Assembly (NCBI GenBank): GCA_039583875.1
Contig: CM077158.1
Span: 236,026,453 to 236,090,452 of the forward strand
Length of the DNA stretch: 64,000 nucleotides
Direction of reading: 5' to 3'
Source of the DNA: Platanthera guangdongensis
Lineage: Eukaryota > Streptophyta > Magnoliopsida > Asparagales > Orchidaceae
Each line of letters begins with the position of its first letter. Positions within the stretch are counted from its first letter, which is position 1. Positions 1 through 10,820 of the stretch are shown here, one piece after another. The notes below the pieces were generated by a model that was not told the origin of the DNA, did not search any database, and worked only from the letters and a program-made list of their open reading frames with translations. The position numbers were made by a program, and so were the translations under genes.

Positions 1-105
1 TCCTGCACACATAAAATTAAATATCCATCAAATACAAATATGTGTATATCATTGAGTTGAAAGATCTTCTTCAAATCAAGTACATTGTGACCAATGTATC
101 CAACA
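1..105 (-). repeat. Start of 3' LTR of the Sirevirus-like element (partial)
   Basis: These bases match 12551-12656, the outer end of the 5' LTR, with only scattered differences. On the minus strand it begins TGTTGGATACATTGG. The remaining 1.7 kb of LTR should lie to the left of the window. Confidence 0.9.
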
Positions 106-117
106 ATCTCCCCTTAT
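106..117 (-). promoter_or_regulatory. Polypurine tract (plus-strand primer)
   Basis: On the minus strand the bases directly before the 3' LTR read AATAAGGGGAGAT, a purine run at the expected place for priming second-strand synthesis. Confidence 0.75.
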
Positions 118-1130
118 TTGGAGAAGTCATAACCCCAATTCATTGATATACAACATGATACCAACATATGATGACAGAGGTATACATTCAACAATGCTAA
201 ATAACATATGAAATGACACAATTGATAAACACATATATAGAACATTGTGTAACCAAAATTTTCATTATGAATCTGTTCTGGATTATATTTGTTTGATTAG
301 TTATACTGATCTAAAAGTAAAAGTACAAAAATGCCTGGAAAATAGATTCTAATGATCTTCTGGTTCCTTGATGACTATGCCCTTTCCAGAATGTATTTTT
401 GTTTTTTTACTTCTGGCACCTTGTCATCTGCTATCTTTTTCCCTTTGTCAACCTTGGATTTTGAGATCTATTCAGCCTTAATCCTTTGTCTTTCAAAATA
501 GTGATAAGTCTTTAGGAAATACTTGTTGTGATCAATTGAATTAGCAAAAATCTTCTCTGTCTTCAGATCATGTCTGAATTTCTGGATAATCTCTTGCTGC
601 TTTAAATATTTAGACAATTCTTGCTCTTGGTACCACTTTCCCCTATCTGTAACATTGGCATTAACTACTTTTCATGCAGTGAGGATTATTGATCTGGAGG
701 TTGGGCTCCATTATTCAAAGTCTGGTCTAGTTTTAGCTTGTTCCCTAAACCTTTTTTTTTGATAGCTGAGCTTCTTTTTCTTTAATCATAACAGATTCAG
801 ACATCTCCACCTCTTCACATATAATATTTTGAACTGGTGGTGGAGGACTGTACATGTGTTGGACAGCAGCTTGGATAGCCTCAAATGGAACTTGCGTTAT
901 AGGATTGACATGGATGGACCAGGGGCTTGAATGGCTTCAAATGGAGCTAGTAGAAAACCAGACTTAGAAGTTTGATCTCCATCATACCATAGGGGAGGCT
1001 ATCCAAAAGTGTCCCTGATATTGTTTGATATCCAGGTAGCATATTCAAAACTGGCCCTTATCATTATCCTCTCCCCCTTTATGACTTCTCTTTCAACATG
1101 ATCTCTTAGATCATTCTTGTGAAACCTTAT

Positions 1131-3162
1131 CTATTCATCTAGATAATTAATTCCTAATGTTAAAGAGTTCTTGATTTTAAGTAAATGTTCATCTAACAGT
1201 TTGTCAGATGCTTTTATATATGTAAGTAATGAGGCTGAATAGGTTGTCAGCAGAGTTTCAAAGTCTTTTGTAGCAGCAACTATCTTGTTTTCTAATTCAG
1301 TAGTCTGCTCAGTCAGCTTAACTATTATTTCTGTATGCATGACAGTCATGTTTTCATCCAAGATTCTTTGATTTTCAAGGACATAGCCTTGTTTGACTAT
1401 CATTTCATCATAAGTCTTCTTTGAATATCATTTCATCTTCAGTCTTCTTTGCTTCTTGCTGTTGTTTAGCCATATAAACCACAACATTTGCTCCTTTTTG
1501 GAAGTAATCTGTCATGTCTGTCTTAAGAATATTTACTTCAAATCTTATAGACTTAATATCCCCAGCCAGTTGAAACTGCATCTCCTTATTCCTTTCATCG
1601 ATATACTTTTCAAGCTGTGTTCTTTATTGATCAAGCATAATTTGTAGTCGAACAAGCAGTGAGCTTGTGTCCTCTAGATGAGCTAGAGTTGGTTCAGACT
1701 GAATAAGCCTTTTATAGCTCCTACTTTTCTTTTTCAATTCAGATAATTTCCTTTTCTTCAGCTGAGACTCTTCTTCTTCTTTATATTCAGAAGAAATTAC
1801 CTCTTCAACTGTTGGTGTCTCCTTGGCTTTGTCAATATCAGGGTCCAACTCCCCTTCAACTCTTGCACCTTCCTCATCAATATTTATACTTTCTATGTTA
1901 ACATCTTCATGCTGAATTTCAGTATCAGGAATTTGAATCTGTGGAATTTCATATATCTCCCCCTGGATGTCAGTTTCTTTAAACAAAAGATTTTCTTCCA
2001 CTGCCTCCTTAGAGGCAGGATTTTCATATTCTTTCTCAGGAATCTGCACATCTTGTGTAAGAATCTCAGTTTCTACCCCAACTGTATTCTTAAGTGTTTC
2101 TTCTTCAGAATATTTGGAGAATTCATCTTCCATCTCTCTCTCAAACATTTCCTGTTCAAGAACCTTTGACTGTTCCAGCTCTTGTAGAACTTTCATAATT
2201 ATGTTATCTGCTATATCGATGTCTGTTTCAAGCATATCATTGAGGTTCTTCCCCTACATTTGATCATTCTCTGGAACATTCTCCCCCTTCATCTGTTCCC
2301 TAGTTCCAGATGAGGTCCTAGGAGAAATTTCTTGTGCTGGAACATCTTGATCATCTGAGCTTGAACTCTCTTATCCATCAGATTTACTGGAAGAATTTTC
2401 TTCCACTACTACTACCTTCTCCTTTTTCTCTTTCTGCTTTACCACTCCAGGTGTTTCCTTAGACATGACTCTATTCCATCTGTATAAAATCCTCATATCC
2501 ATTCTGCACATGTGATTAATTTTTATTCCAGTCTTTAGGTTCAGACAATTATGAATGGCTTGTACCAAGTAGAGACTTATTATTTTGCTCAGATTGGGTT
2601 TCTTGAGACATTTTGTAATTTTGTCAAAGACTACTTTGCTCCAGTCAGTCTTGACTTTGAATATTACTCAAGCCATTAGCTGAAACATGTTGGCTGATAT
2701 CCTGTCATGTGCTCCTATTTTGCACACCAGCACCTTCCCTATAATTTCTGACAGAAATTTCCTGTGATTGTTCGTGCCTTTGCGGAATAGGGTACTTCCC
2801 AACTTTGTGGTTGGAGCCAATCCACACCATTCTAATGCATCTGTGGTTTTGGCAAAGTCTAAGTCTTCTTCTTGTTCAATTCTAAGTATGTGGAATACCT
2901 TGGCCAGTCTTCTTGTTGTGATTTTCACCTTTATTCCATTCACCTTAGACTTAATTTTTGTTGAATTTGATTCCAATGATGCATTGGAGAAGAATTCTGA
3001 CACTTCACTTTTCCAGATATTTGTAGGTTCAGAAAGCAAATACTCCAAGACATCCTCATTGATCAGGTTCACCACTTCCTTGATTTCGTCATCCGAAGAC
3101 AATAATCCATTCCGAACCAGATCATATCCTTCGAAGATGTTATCGTCATTCTTGGAAGCCAT
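1131..3162 (-). pseudogene. Env-like / accessory reading frame after pol, broken
   Basis: A chain of minus-strand frames (3162-2668, 2568-2371, 2235-1624, 1403-1131) continues one protein interrupted by stops. It starts MASKNDDNIFEG. The first 164 residues form a compact globular block with conserved-looking W/C positions (EWCGLAPTTK) like the 'putative plant transposon protein' regions often found with such elements. The rest is highly charged: a Lys/Glu-rich segment, a Glu-rich stretch of about 200 residues, then a heptad-like coiled coil. I see no signal peptide and no convincing membrane span in the surviving frames, so 'env-like' is a positional name and membrane function is not supported. 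Its start follows a TATA box by about 120 bp. Confidence 0.65.
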
Positions 3163-3280
3163 TAGAATTGAGAGGGATTGAAGAAGATGATGTGTCGACT
3201 AAAGGAGTTCTAGGTCTAGACACTCAGGGTTTAATCTCTCAAGAATTTTGGTAAGCATAGATGACACCTTCTTTCTTACC

Positions 3281-3290
3281 CTATTTATAG
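3281..3290 (-). promoter_or_regulatory. TATA box upstream of the env-like frame
   Basis: The minus strand reads CTATAAATAG here. It lies between the TGTCGACAC array and the env-like ATG at 3162, in the same relative order (array, then TATA) as in the LTR, where a TATAAATAG lies at 11699-11707. The match to a plant TATA box is seen directly; promoter activity is inferred. Confidence 0.5.
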
Positions 3291-3355
3291 TAGATGCCGC
3301 AGAAGTTGAAAAGTTACGCTGCTAAATTTGTTCCAAGTGTTTTGGAAATGACCTA

Positions 3356-3690
3356 GTGTCCACACCAGTATTAATTGTTGACACAAGTTTATCGAGATGT
3401 GTCGACGCAAATCTTGAGTGTCGACACAAGTTTTATGTCTCTCTACACATATACCTTAGGCTCTCGACACCCGTATGTCTCGACACCTACTTTAGTGTCT
3501 CATCACCTAAAGTCATCCTGTGTCGACACAATCATGTGTCTCGACACATTACTATCTATAGTGTTGATACACTTTCTGGTGTCTCGACACATTACTATCT
3601 ATAGTGTCGACACACTTTCTGGTGTCTCGACACATTACTACATACAATGTCGACACATTTTCTTATGTCTCGACACTGACTAGTCAAAAA
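3356..3690. repeat. Internal array of TGTCGACAC / TCTCGACAC motifs
   Basis: About 335 bp holds at least ten near-palindromic boxes (four TGTCGACAC, six TCTCGACAC) spaced roughly 25-35 bp apart, with a short tandem duplication (ATTACTATCTATAGTGT). The same motif is clustered in the LTR at about 11870-12490. The array separates RNase H from the env-like frame. Confidence 0.8.
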
Positions 3691-3796
3691 TTTTTCTTAA
3701 GTGTTGATTCGTAACACTTTTGTAGCTTATTTTTGAAACCTAAGTGAGTATACTTAATTACTGATTTATAAGTTTTATACTTAAGTTATTACTATT

Positions 3797-4546
3797 TTAC
3801 TCAAAATTTAACATTCCAAGTTCAAATTTAAAGAAATTATATTTCTCTTCTTCCAAAGGCTTAGTAAAGATATCAACAATCTGTCTATTTGTAGGAACAA
3901 ATTCTAAGCTGATATATTCATTTTCTACATGTTCTCTAATAAAATGATATCTAATTTCAATGTGCTTAGTTCTACTATGTGACACAAGATTATTTGCAAT
4001 ATAAATAGCACTTGTAGAATCATAGTATAAAGGAATTTTACTTAGCTGTAAATTGTAAACTTGTAACTGATGCTTAATCCAGAGCAATTGTGCACATCAA
4101 CCACTAGCAGAAATGTACTCTTATTCAGCTGTGGATATTGCAACACTTGTCTGTTTTTTGCTGCTCCATGACACCAGCCTTCTTCCAAGAAATTGACATG
4201 ACCCTGATGTGCTTTTCCTGTATTCCTTGCATCCTGCATAGTCTGCATCTGAATAGCCTATTAGATCAAAATCACTATTCCCGGGATACCATAGGCCAAG
4301 ATTAGGTGTGCCCTTTAGATATCTCAATATTCTTTTAACTATAGTATAATGAGACTCCTTAGGGCATGCTTGATACCTGACACAGACACAAGTGACATAC
4401 ATTATGTCTGGTCTACTAGCTATTAGATAGTGTAGTGAACCAGTTATACCTCTATACAATGTGATATCAACTGGCTTCCCATCACCATATTTGTCTAAAG
4501 ATATACTTGACCCCATGTGAGTTTTCATTGAAGTGGTCGTTTCCAT
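3797..4546 (-). pseudogene. Copia RNase H domain, broken
   Basis: Removes RNA from the RNA/DNA hybrid during reverse transcription. Frames 4546-4121 and 4087-3797 join across a short break. Visible motifs are the first catalytic region (GYSDADYAGC), the conserved STSGSCQFLG and ISTAE segments, YYDSTSAI, and the closing SRTKHIEIRYHF block. The last residues stop just before the internal repeat array. At least one stop and a frameshift separate the halves around 4087-4121, so this copy cannot make a continuous domain. Confidence 0.85.
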
Positions 4547-4690
4547 GTCATACTTCTTGATTATCTCCTTGGTGAACTTAGACTGACTAATGAAAAGTCC
4601 ATCTAAAGTTTATTTAACTTGGAGACCCAAGAAAAATTTGAGTTCACTCATGTTACTCATCTCAAACTTGTCTTGCATTAATTTGACAGA

Positions 4691-5296
4691 TCAAATGCAA
4701 AGTGACTCATCAATAAAACCAAATATTATGTTATCAACATATATCTGTACTAAGATGGTCTTGCCTTTGACATCCCTTAGGAATAGTGTTTTGTCTATTT
4801 TCCCTCTTGAGAATTTATTCTCTAGAAAGAACTTATACAGAGTCTCATACCAAGCCCTTGGGGCTTGTTTTAAACCATAGAGAGCTCTTAAAAGTAAATA
4901 TACATGAGTAGGTTTAGTAGAATCAACAAAACCTGAGGGTTGCTCTACATAAACTCTTTCTTTAAGATTACCGTTTAGAAAGGCTGACTTCACATCCATT
5001 TGATATACTTTGAATCCTTTGTAGGCTGCATATGCTAGGAAGAGTCTTATAGCCTCCAATCTAGCCACTGGTGCAAAGGTTTGATCAAAGTCTACACCCT
5101 CTTCTTGTCTATATCCATTTGTAACCAGTCTAGTTTTATTTCTGACTATAACCCCATTCTCATCCAGTTTGTTTCTATATATCCATTTGGTTCCTATAAT
5201 GTTACAGTTATCTGGTCTGGGAACTAACATCCAGACATTGCACCTCTTGAATTGGTTCAGTTCTTCCTGCATTGCACTTATACAAAATAGATCCAC
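4691..5296 (-). pseudogene. Copia reverse transcriptase, catalytic motif altered
   Basis: RNA-dependent DNA polymerase of the element. The frame covers fingers and palm: [14 protein letters not shown], the catalytic stretch [12 protein letters not shown], and [12 protein letters not shown]. The catalytic box reads YVDNIIFG where the family has YVDD, so one metal-binding aspartate has become asparagine. It ends soon after and is separated from RNase H by a stop-containing gap. Based on family knowledge, the altered box alone should abolish polymerase activity. Confidence 0.88.
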
Positions 5297-5500
5297 ATTA
5301 GCTTCTTCAAATTTCTTTAGTTTTGTCTAGGATAGAAACCTTGAATACATCACTGTGTTGTGATGTTTGCATCTTGTAGTCACACCCTGTGCATCATCTC
5401 CTATGATCAATTCCCTTGGATGATCCCTTAGATGTCTAATAGCCACAAGTAATGTGACTTCTTCTCCTTGACCACCTGCATCATGCTGAGTTTCTTCTCC

Positions 5501-6649
5501 TTATTGTTCTCGTGCAAGCACTTCTTCAACTATGTTGAATCCATCTTGTATATTATGACTTGCTGGAGCGATATCATCTATATTCAGTTCCTTTAGCTTT
5601 AAGTCTTCACCTGTTGTGCTTGATGAACCTGACTTATCATTGTAAAACATAGAACTTTCATCAAATACAACATGAACTGACTCTTCCACAACTTGATCCT
5701 TCAAGTTGTAGACCCTATAGGCCTTACTGTGGTCACTATAACCAATAAATAAGCCATCATAGGACTTCTCAGCAAACTCGGATAGATATGTTTTTCCATT
5801 ATTTAGGACATAACATCTACATCCAAAGATTCTTAAATAGGTCAAGTTTGTTTTTCTGCCCTTTATAAGTTCAAAATGAGTTTTATTCTATCTTTTGTTG
5901 ATTGAAGCTCTATTAAGAACATGACAAGCTGTGTTAATAGCTTCAGCCCAGAAGTATTCTGGAAGTGAAGAATCACTTAGCATGGTTCTTCCAGCTTCAA
6001 TGAGACTCCTATTCTTCCTCTCAGCAATCTCATTCTGCTGGGGTGTTCTTGGTGGGGAAAACTCTTGCTGAAACCTCAATTCTTCACAAAACTTTGTCAT
6101 GTAATCAGACTGAAACTCAGTTCCATGATCACTTCTAATTTTAACCACTGAGCTGTTTAATTCATTCTGAATTTGTTTGATAAAAGTCTTGAAGACATCA
6201 GAAGTTTCAGACTTTTTTCTTAAAAAGAAAACCCAAGTGAACCTGGAATATTCATCAACTATTACAAAAGTGTAAACTCTCCTTCCTAAACTATGAACTG
6301 GCATAGGACCAAACAAGTCCATATACAAGAGGTATAAATACCTCACTGAATCCTTACATTCAATACCTTTAAATGTTATTTTAGTTTGCTTGCCTTTTTG
6401 GCATGCTGAGCATATGCTCTTCTTTGAGCATTTAATGTTAGGGACATTCCTAACAAGCTCTTTACTGAAAAGTTTGTCTATTGCCTTGTATTTTAAATGA
6501 ACTAGTCTCTTGTGCCATTTGACATAATGTGTGGCTTTCTCATTTGCAACTAGACATAAGGGTGAGTCTGACTTTAAAGAAAGAAAATTTAAACAATAAA
6601 TATTCCCACATCTAGTGTCTGTCATGTGTCCGGAACATCTACAATCCAA
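5501..6649 (-). pseudogene. Copia integrase with a protease stub
   Basis: Frame 6649-5888 opens with a remnant of the protease end (DCRCSGHMT), then jumps directly to the pre-integrase segment. The usual ~100-residue protease body is missing, so an internal deletion is likely. The zinc-binding HHCC module is present (HKRLVHL then CSACQKGKQ). Of the catalytic triad, the D in MDLFGP, the D in RSDHGTEF and the E in QQNEIAERKN are visible. Frame 5845-5501 continues the C-terminal region (LRIFGCRCYV, YDGLFIGYS). A stop and shift near 5885 separate the two. Confidence 0.87.
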
Positions 6650-6701
6650 GTACCAAAATTGGTCTGTCTCTAGTGCTTGGACATTCCTGTAAAATCAGAA
6701 T

Positions 6702-8948
6702 TTATTTTTCCTTAGGAACCCAAATTATTTTGGGTCCTAGGTTCTTGTTAGTTGTGGTTCCATTGAAACAACTAGTAAGCTTCTTAATTGGATATCTTTT
6801 CTGAATATGAGACACTGAGTAATTGAACCAACAGTCCAAGGCAAATTGTCCTATCTTTCCACAACACCAGCATTCATATCTGTTGTACCTCCTCTTTGGA
6901 GGACCAGAAGGAACTTTGTGCTGACAACCCTTAGTACATGAATCGACACACTTGAATGTTGTAATTTGACTGAGAGCAAACAAGTTGTTTTGTTTCTTAG
7001 TTACAACTATCCTCCTTGGAGCAGACACATTAGGAATAACTTTCCTATTCACATATGAACTTGGTCTAACTTGTGCAGACTTCAGGATTTTTTTTCCATT
7101 AGTCTGAATTACAGGTTGTGGAATACTGGATGCTTTTGTCCTGTCAGCTTTTTGCCTCTTTTCTTATTGGGTTTAACATACACAAGACCACTTCCAGGTG
7201 TTCCTGAGAAGGTATCTATAATACACAATACAGTCTTAGGTTTAGAAAATTATTGAACTAACTTTTTCTCATTCAGGAGTTTGAGTTCCAGCCTCTGAAT
7301 AGTTTCATCATTCTATTTCAGCAATAAGATTTGAACATCAATGATCTTCGTAAGCATTGCCAACTTTGAACTTTGAAGACCAATTTTCTGAGTATCCATC
7401 CTATGATGATACTGAAAACCTTTTAGTGATGCTATTTCTTCAGCTTGTTCTTTGACAAGCTTCTTACTATTTACTATGGCTTCTAACAGATTTCCAAATT
7501 TGACTGTTAGTTGTTGTAGTTCAGTCACAGAGTCAGTCTTATGTGAATCATTCTTTGAGTCACATGAGTCTAGCTCATCCTCAGTCTCATATACATAGTT
7601 TTTGTACTTGTTGAATTGTTATAGATTACCTGAGTATTCTGACAGTCAAGTGTTTCTGTTTCTGAATCATCAAATAGTGCTATTAAATTGATCTCCATTT
7701 CTTCTTCAAAATCACCATAGTGTGATGAAGGTATAGAGTTTTTCCTTTTATAAATAGCCTTTCTGATGAAATATTCTTCATTGGAGAATAGTCCAGGAAA
7801 TTCTTGTTCTAACTCAGTTGAGTCAGTATCACTATCAGATAAGTCTTGGATTTCTTTGCCATCAGACTCTTATCTGATTTCTTATTCTTATAGAACTTCT
7901 TCTCTTTTGACTTTTATTTTCCTTCCTTTTTACTGGACAGTCAGCTATGACATGCCCATGCCTACTACAATAAAAGAAATTAATGGTAATCTTAGATTGT
8001 TTGTTCTGATGAGTATCATACCTGACCACAGATTTGTATCTGTGATTGTCTTTGTTTTTATTGGAGCTTGATCCAGAAGGTTTCTCTTTGTTCCACTGCT
8101 TCCTTCTCCTAAGCATTTTCTTGAATTGCCTGGTAAATAGTGTCAATTCATCATCTGATAGATCTTATGATGAAGAACAGACTTCAGTGTTATTTGTATC
8201 TTCATCCCTTCTGGGTGATGATGGGATTTCTCTTCTAGCATTTTTAGATGTATCAGCTTTGAAGGCCACTGATTTAGTCTGAAATGAACTTCTAGCAAAT
8301 TCTGCTTCAGCTTTTCTAGAGTTTAGCTGAAGCACATATGACATGAGCTTCCCATACAAGTCTTGGGGTAACATATTTATTAGATTCGCCATTTCTCTTA
8401 CTGCACAAATCTTGATGTCGCATTCTTTATTTAGAGATCTTAAGAACTTGTCATTCAGCTCATAATTTGAGAAAATTCTGACATAGTTTTTTAAATCATT
8501 TACTATTATAAAGAACTTTTCATAGCATTGTTCTATAGGATCATTATTTCCATGTCTAAAGGCCTCAAACTGCTGGTTGAGGAGAGATTTTTTGTCATCT
8601 CTTACCTCTCCTATACCTTCCATGTATACTATGAGTGTATCTCACATCTCCTTTGATGTATTGCAGTGCACAAGATTCTGAAAGGTGGAATTGTCTATTG
8701 CACTAACTATATATTCTGTGACCTCTTATCCATGGTGGCAAGTACCACCTCATCCTTTGTCATTTCTGACAGTTTCTTGGGTTTAAACATTTGCATCTAG
8801 GACTGATGTTTTCATTGGTACATATGGTCCTTCTTGTACAGTAACAAAGATTCTTGGATCTGAGGCTTCCATGAAAAATCTTACTCTTTGTTTCCATATA
8901 GCAAAATTGTCCTTAGTACAAATAGGCAAGCAGGCTCATGGTTTCGAC
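6702..8948 (-). pseudogene. Copia gag (capsid/nucleocapsid), split and broken
   Basis: Structural protein that packages the element RNA. The original start appears to be the ATG at 10739 (MASESHRELS), cut off by the insertion at 8949-10706. The frame resumes near 8948 with NFAIWKQRVRFFMEASD and continues through the capsid core (8623-8165), a basic region, and a zinc knuckle at about 7935-7975. That knuckle reads FFYCSRHGHVIADC: the first Cys is Phe. Further on, a coiled-coil stretch (7528-7313) and a second knuckle (CWCCGKIGQFALDC) with His replaced by Gln lie in 7052-6702. Several stops and frameshifts are spread through it. Confidence 0.8.
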
Positions 8949-10039
8949 GGATTAAACTACGCGTTCTTAGGTTTGACAACTAAACTAAATATCTAGCACG
9001 CGGTTTTACTACGAAGCACTATCGAATACTCAAACAATTTATGCCACAATTTCCACAACAATCAACGCAAAGGGTCGCTACTCCTTATAGAGATTGAATA
9101 AGGGCTATATGCCGATGTTCTCTCAAGCTAAAAGAACCTACCCGATTTCGATAATTAACAATTCAAATTAAAATTATTCTCAAACATTCACAATTCTAAA
9201 GTGAGAAATTTCGGACTAAAATAGTGATTTAAAATTAAGTCCAAATTAATCCCAAGATTAATTAATATGAGGGTTGCCAAATCACTTGAACACCAAAGAA
9301 ATCAAGGCTAAGGAAACTGATTTCTACAAGCATTCATGAAATTTACCCGCTTCAATTTATACGAAAATATTCGGAGTAACAATGCTTAAAAATCAGATTT
9401 AATTACGCACAACATTCAATATAAATCAGGAATAATTACTAGCCTTCTAATTCCACCAAAATCTCACAAATAATTTTAGAAGAAATCTCACAAGAGATGT
9501 TTAAGAGTCGTTACCCAATCCCAAGAAGTCCGTCCACAAGATGAGTGGAGGAATCGCACACGACGGTGGTTGATTTTCTATTTCCATGCAAACTCCACGG
9601 ATCCACGCCGGACGAAGAAGACGCTTGTCGTTGTCCTTTTGCAATACCCTAGAAGTGGGAGAATATGGAAACCCAAGATATATATAAAGAAAGTGGTGAG
9701 AGAAAAGGTGGTGGAATATTTTACTCAAGATGATGAGGGGTTGGCGGGTAGAGGAGAGATGTGGTCGGCGGTTTGGGTGTTGAGGAAAAGGTCGGGTGGT
9801 GTTGTTGGTGGTCGAGTTTGGTTAGTGGAGAGGGTGGAGGCCGTGAGAGAGGGGAAAGGAGGGGAGGGGTGGCGGCTTGGGATAAGCCGGCTAGGGTTGG
9901 CAAGGGGGACGAGCTCGTTTTTCATGGGGGGTGGAGGTGGCCGGCGGTTTTGGAGGGAGTTGGGGCTCGAGTTGGAGAATAGGGATGGGTGGCCGAGGTT
10001 AGCAAAGGAGGAGGAGGAGGAGGAGAGGTGGCAGGGAAA

Positions 10040-10145
10040 TAGATATAGGAGGGGAAGAGGAAAGCCGAATATAGAGATGGAGAGGAGGGGAAGAGGAAAG
10101 CCGAATATAGAGAAGGAAAGGAGGGGAAGAGGAAAGCCGAGATAG
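10040..10145. repeat. 36 bp GA-rich minisatellite, about three copies
   Basis: Units of about 36 bp built around AGGGGAAGAGGAAAGCCGA repeat three times inside the 8949-10706 insertion. Long overlapping open frames on both strands come from this composition and are not treated as genes. Confidence 0.85.
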
Positions 10146-10355
10146 AGAGGAGGAGGGCGGTGGCCGGCGGCCAAAGAGTAAGGAGACAAGGGGGTGGCCG
10201 AAATTTTGAGAGGAGAAGGAGAGGAGAGGAGGAGGGAAATCTTCAACCAAGGTTAGGGTTTCAATTTTCATGCATTTTCTACAAAATCCTTCATAACATG
10301 GCCTATATATAGGCTACACCACTCAATCTCCACCCTTGAAAATTAAATCACTCTT

Positions 10356-10449
10356 GATGGTTATATGCACCCATCTTACATATGAAATGAAATAATCAAA
10401 ACAACACATGATGGTTATAAGCACCCATCATAATACATGAAATGAAATA
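10356..10449. repeat. 54 bp tandem duplication
   Basis: GATGGTTATA(T/A)GCACCCATC with its downstream ATGAAATGAAATA occurs twice with a period of 54 bp, at 10356 and 10410, within the insertion in gag. Confidence 0.8.
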
Positions 10450-10806
10450 AACTCTTAAAATAAAATTTCTTAAAAATAAAATTACTGAAATATAAATGAT
10501 AAAAATATAATTATAATTATGTAATTTATAATTATATATTTTATTTATTTGCGGCGGCGTACGCTGAGCAAAACATGTAGCGGCGGCGGTGTTGGCGAAG
10601 AAACGTCGTGGTAGACTCCCATCTTCGAGCTTGCGGCAACGACCGTTCCAATCCACGAACTCTCTATGACGGGGATATATCCACCACCGCATCAGCATCG
10701 TCACCATCGACTGAGTTCTCTGTGTGATTCAGAGGCCATATATCTGATATTTTTCTAATACCTTTTGGATCTTTTTCAGACTGTTAAGTCTTTCTTGAAG
10801 AATCTC

Positions 10807-10818
10807 GCTCTAATACAA
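10807..10818 (-). promoter_or_regulatory. Primer-binding site, decayed iMet type
   Basis: On the minus strand TTGTATTAGAGC follows the LTR end (TTTCA) by two bases. It resembles TTGGTATCAGAGC, the initiator-methionine tRNA site of Sireviruses, with a missing G and one substitution. Confidence 0.7.
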
Positions 10819-10820
10819 CT

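Larger units (their letters stand above)
8949..10706. mobile_element. 1.76 kb insertion in gag, possibly a solo LTR
   Basis: The Sirevirus gag is interrupted here. The flanks are TCGAC on the left (8944-8948) and TCGAC on the right (10707-10711), consistent with a 5 bp target duplication. The insert has no recognisable coding domain. In minus orientation it has an AT-rich stretch, a TATA-like CCTATATATAGGC at about 10301-10314, and a long GA-rich segment, as an LTR might. Its ends are not a clean TG...CA pair (TGG at one end, CC at the other), so a solo LTR is only the best guess. Confidence 0.5.

Noticed and set aside
3356..3690. CRISPR-like array of TGTCGACAC boxes
   Set aside because: Spacing and spacers are irregular, the boxes are only nine bases, and the context is a plant retrotransposon.
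9570..10271. Overlapping 170-190 residue frames on both strands (Gly/Arg-rich plus strand, Pro/Ser-rich minus strand)
   Set aside because: They come from the GA-rich minisatellite, with no domain and no preferred strand.
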